Assembly (NCBI RefSeq): GCF_003031405.1
Contig: NZ_CP020469.1
Span: 372,001-436,000, forward strand
Source: Halomonas sp. 'Soap Lake #6'
Lineage (GTDB): Bacteria > Pseudomonadota > Gammaproteobacteria > Pseudomonadales > Halomonadaceae
DNA length: 64,000 nucleotides
Direction: 5' to 3'
A model generated the notes under the pieces. It ran no database searches and was not told where the DNA came from. It saw nothing but the letters and a program-made list of their open reading frames with translations. Numbering within the stretch: the stretch's first letter is position 1; each line of letters starts with the position of its first letter. Below are positions 63,182 through 64,000 of this stretch, in pieces. Position numbers and translations under genes: made by a program.

Positions 63182-64000
63182 CGTTGGGAAGAGTTTCATC
63201 CAGGCGCCGACGACCGCTAGCGTACCGACACCTCCGATCACGGCAGCGGGCACGACCCCAAACCACGCTGCCATGCTGCCCGCCCGGAACTCGCCTAACT
63301 CATTACTTGAACCGATAAACAGCATATTGACTGCATTCACGCGGCCGCGCATCTCATCGGGAGTGGCCAGTTGAATTAGCGTCATACGTACATACACGCT
63401 AATCATATCTGCGGCGCCTGCCACGAACATGGCGGCCAGTGATAGCCAAAAAATCGTCGAAAAGGCGAACACCAGATTGGCGACACCGAAAACGGCCACC
63501 GCTAAAAACATTACCAAGCCCGCGTGGCGCTTGATGCCGCGTATGCCTAAGTACAACCCCATCAGCAGTGCGCCGACCGCAATAGCGCTTCGTAGTGCGC
63601 CTAACCCTTCCGGGCCAACGTGAAGTACTTCCTGGGCATAGATAGGCAGTAGTGCCACTACGCCGCCTAACAGCACTGCAAAAAGATCCAGCGAAATGGC
63701 ACCCAAAATAATCGGCTGATGGCGAATATAGCGTATGCCTGCTGTAAAGCGCTTGACGGCGGTGCTCTCCAGCGTTTTAGCCGCTTCAGCGAAACGAATA
63801 GGCACTGGAAGCAGCAGCACCAGCGCCACCATAAAACACCCTAAACATATGCTGTACGCAAGGCTACCTCCGCCTAACCCATACAGAATGCCGCCTAATA
63901 GCGGCCCGCCAATCACGGCAATTTTCATGATAGAGCTATTCAGGGCAATTGCAGAGGCAAGCTGGGAGCGGGGCACAATGTTGGGCAGTAAGCTTTGTAG
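63146..64000 (-). CDS. MFS transporter, C-terminal part (start outside window)
   Basis: The frame remains open through base 64000 (LQSLLPNIVPRSQLASAIAL), so the N-terminus lies beyond the window. About 285 residues with seven to eight hydrophobic segments are visible. PRSQLASAIALNSS followed by GGPLLGGILYG, and later TPDEMRGRVNAVNMLFIGSS, are typical of the EntS-like MFS_3 group of exporters. The substrate is unknown. Convergent with cobA. Confidence 0.85.
   Translation of the reverse strand, partial: LQSLLPNIVPRSQLASAIALNSSIMKIAVIGGPLLGGILYGLGGGSLAYSICLGCFMVALVLLLPVPIRFAEAAKTLESTAVKRFTAGIRYIRHQPIILGAISLDLFAVLLGGVVALLPIYAQEVLHVGPEGLGALRSAIAVGALLMGLYLGIRGIKRHAGLVMFLAVAVFGVANLVFAFSTIFWLSLAAMFVAGAADMISVYVRMTLIQLATPDEMRGRVNAVNMLFIGSSNELGEFRAGSMAAWFGVVPAAVIGGVGTLAVVGAWMKLFPTLRRVDRFDDAR

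Overview
The window looks like a chromosomal segment of a Halomonas-type gammaproteobacterium. Gene content (FecI/FecR/STN-receptor iron uptake, assimilatory nitrate reduction, PoxB, SpeG, type VI secretion) and moderate GC content support this; the genus is an inference. No rRNA, tRNA, CRISPR array or prophage was recognised. Region 1 (1-16.3 kb) opens with the 3' part of a HipA-like kinase gene. It then holds three successive TonB-dependent receptors with N-terminal STN signalling domains, each followed by an exported siderophore-binding protein. Two FecI-type sigma / FecR-type regulator pairs sit between them and a FhuF-like ferric-siderophore reductase closes the block. A good Fur box precedes each sigma gene, and degraded relatives of the second one lie behind two of the binding-protein genes. 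No inner-membrane FecCDE-type ABC transporter is present, so that step must be encoded elsewhere. || Region 2 (16.3-31 kb) is ordinary metabolism: L-threonine aldolase, an FAD-dependent oxidoreductase split cleanly by a TnpB-only IS200/IS605-type (IS1341-like) element, speG, two tiny paralogous ORFs on the minus strand, poxB, an alpha/beta hydrolase, a metallophosphoesterase, an exported PQQ-type sugar dehydrogenase, a MocR regulator divergent from an MFS transporter, a cation-efflux protein and a GNAT acetyltransferase. || Region 3 (31-54.6 kb) is the most unusual part, a type VI secretion effector island. It runs vgrG, a DUF4123 adaptor, a 1190-residue VasX-like effector with a MIX-type motif and C-terminal membrane segments, then seven tandem paralogous membrane proteins that I read as an immunity array. 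Every spacer in that array carries a strong or degraded hairpin and a 21-codon copy of the effector gene's 3' end, so the repeating unit is effector tail plus immunity gene. The array ends at a frameshifted vgrG fragment fused to an orphan effector-like gene. That gene is followed by five tandem exported Sel1-repeat proteins (a second presumed immunity array) whose stop and start codons overlap. The island ends in the 3' stump of an endonuclease/exonuclease/phosphatase gene. || Region 4 (54.6-63.2 kb) is nitrate assimilation. nirD, nirB and a NasB-like flavoprotein lie on the minus strand, and nasA and a uroporphyrinogen-III methyltransferase gene (siroheme supply) on the plus strand. Both divergent transcripts carry an intrinsic terminator just before the first ribosome-binding site, which suggests antitermination control of the NasT/NasR (ANTAR) type. 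A partial MFS transporter closes the window.
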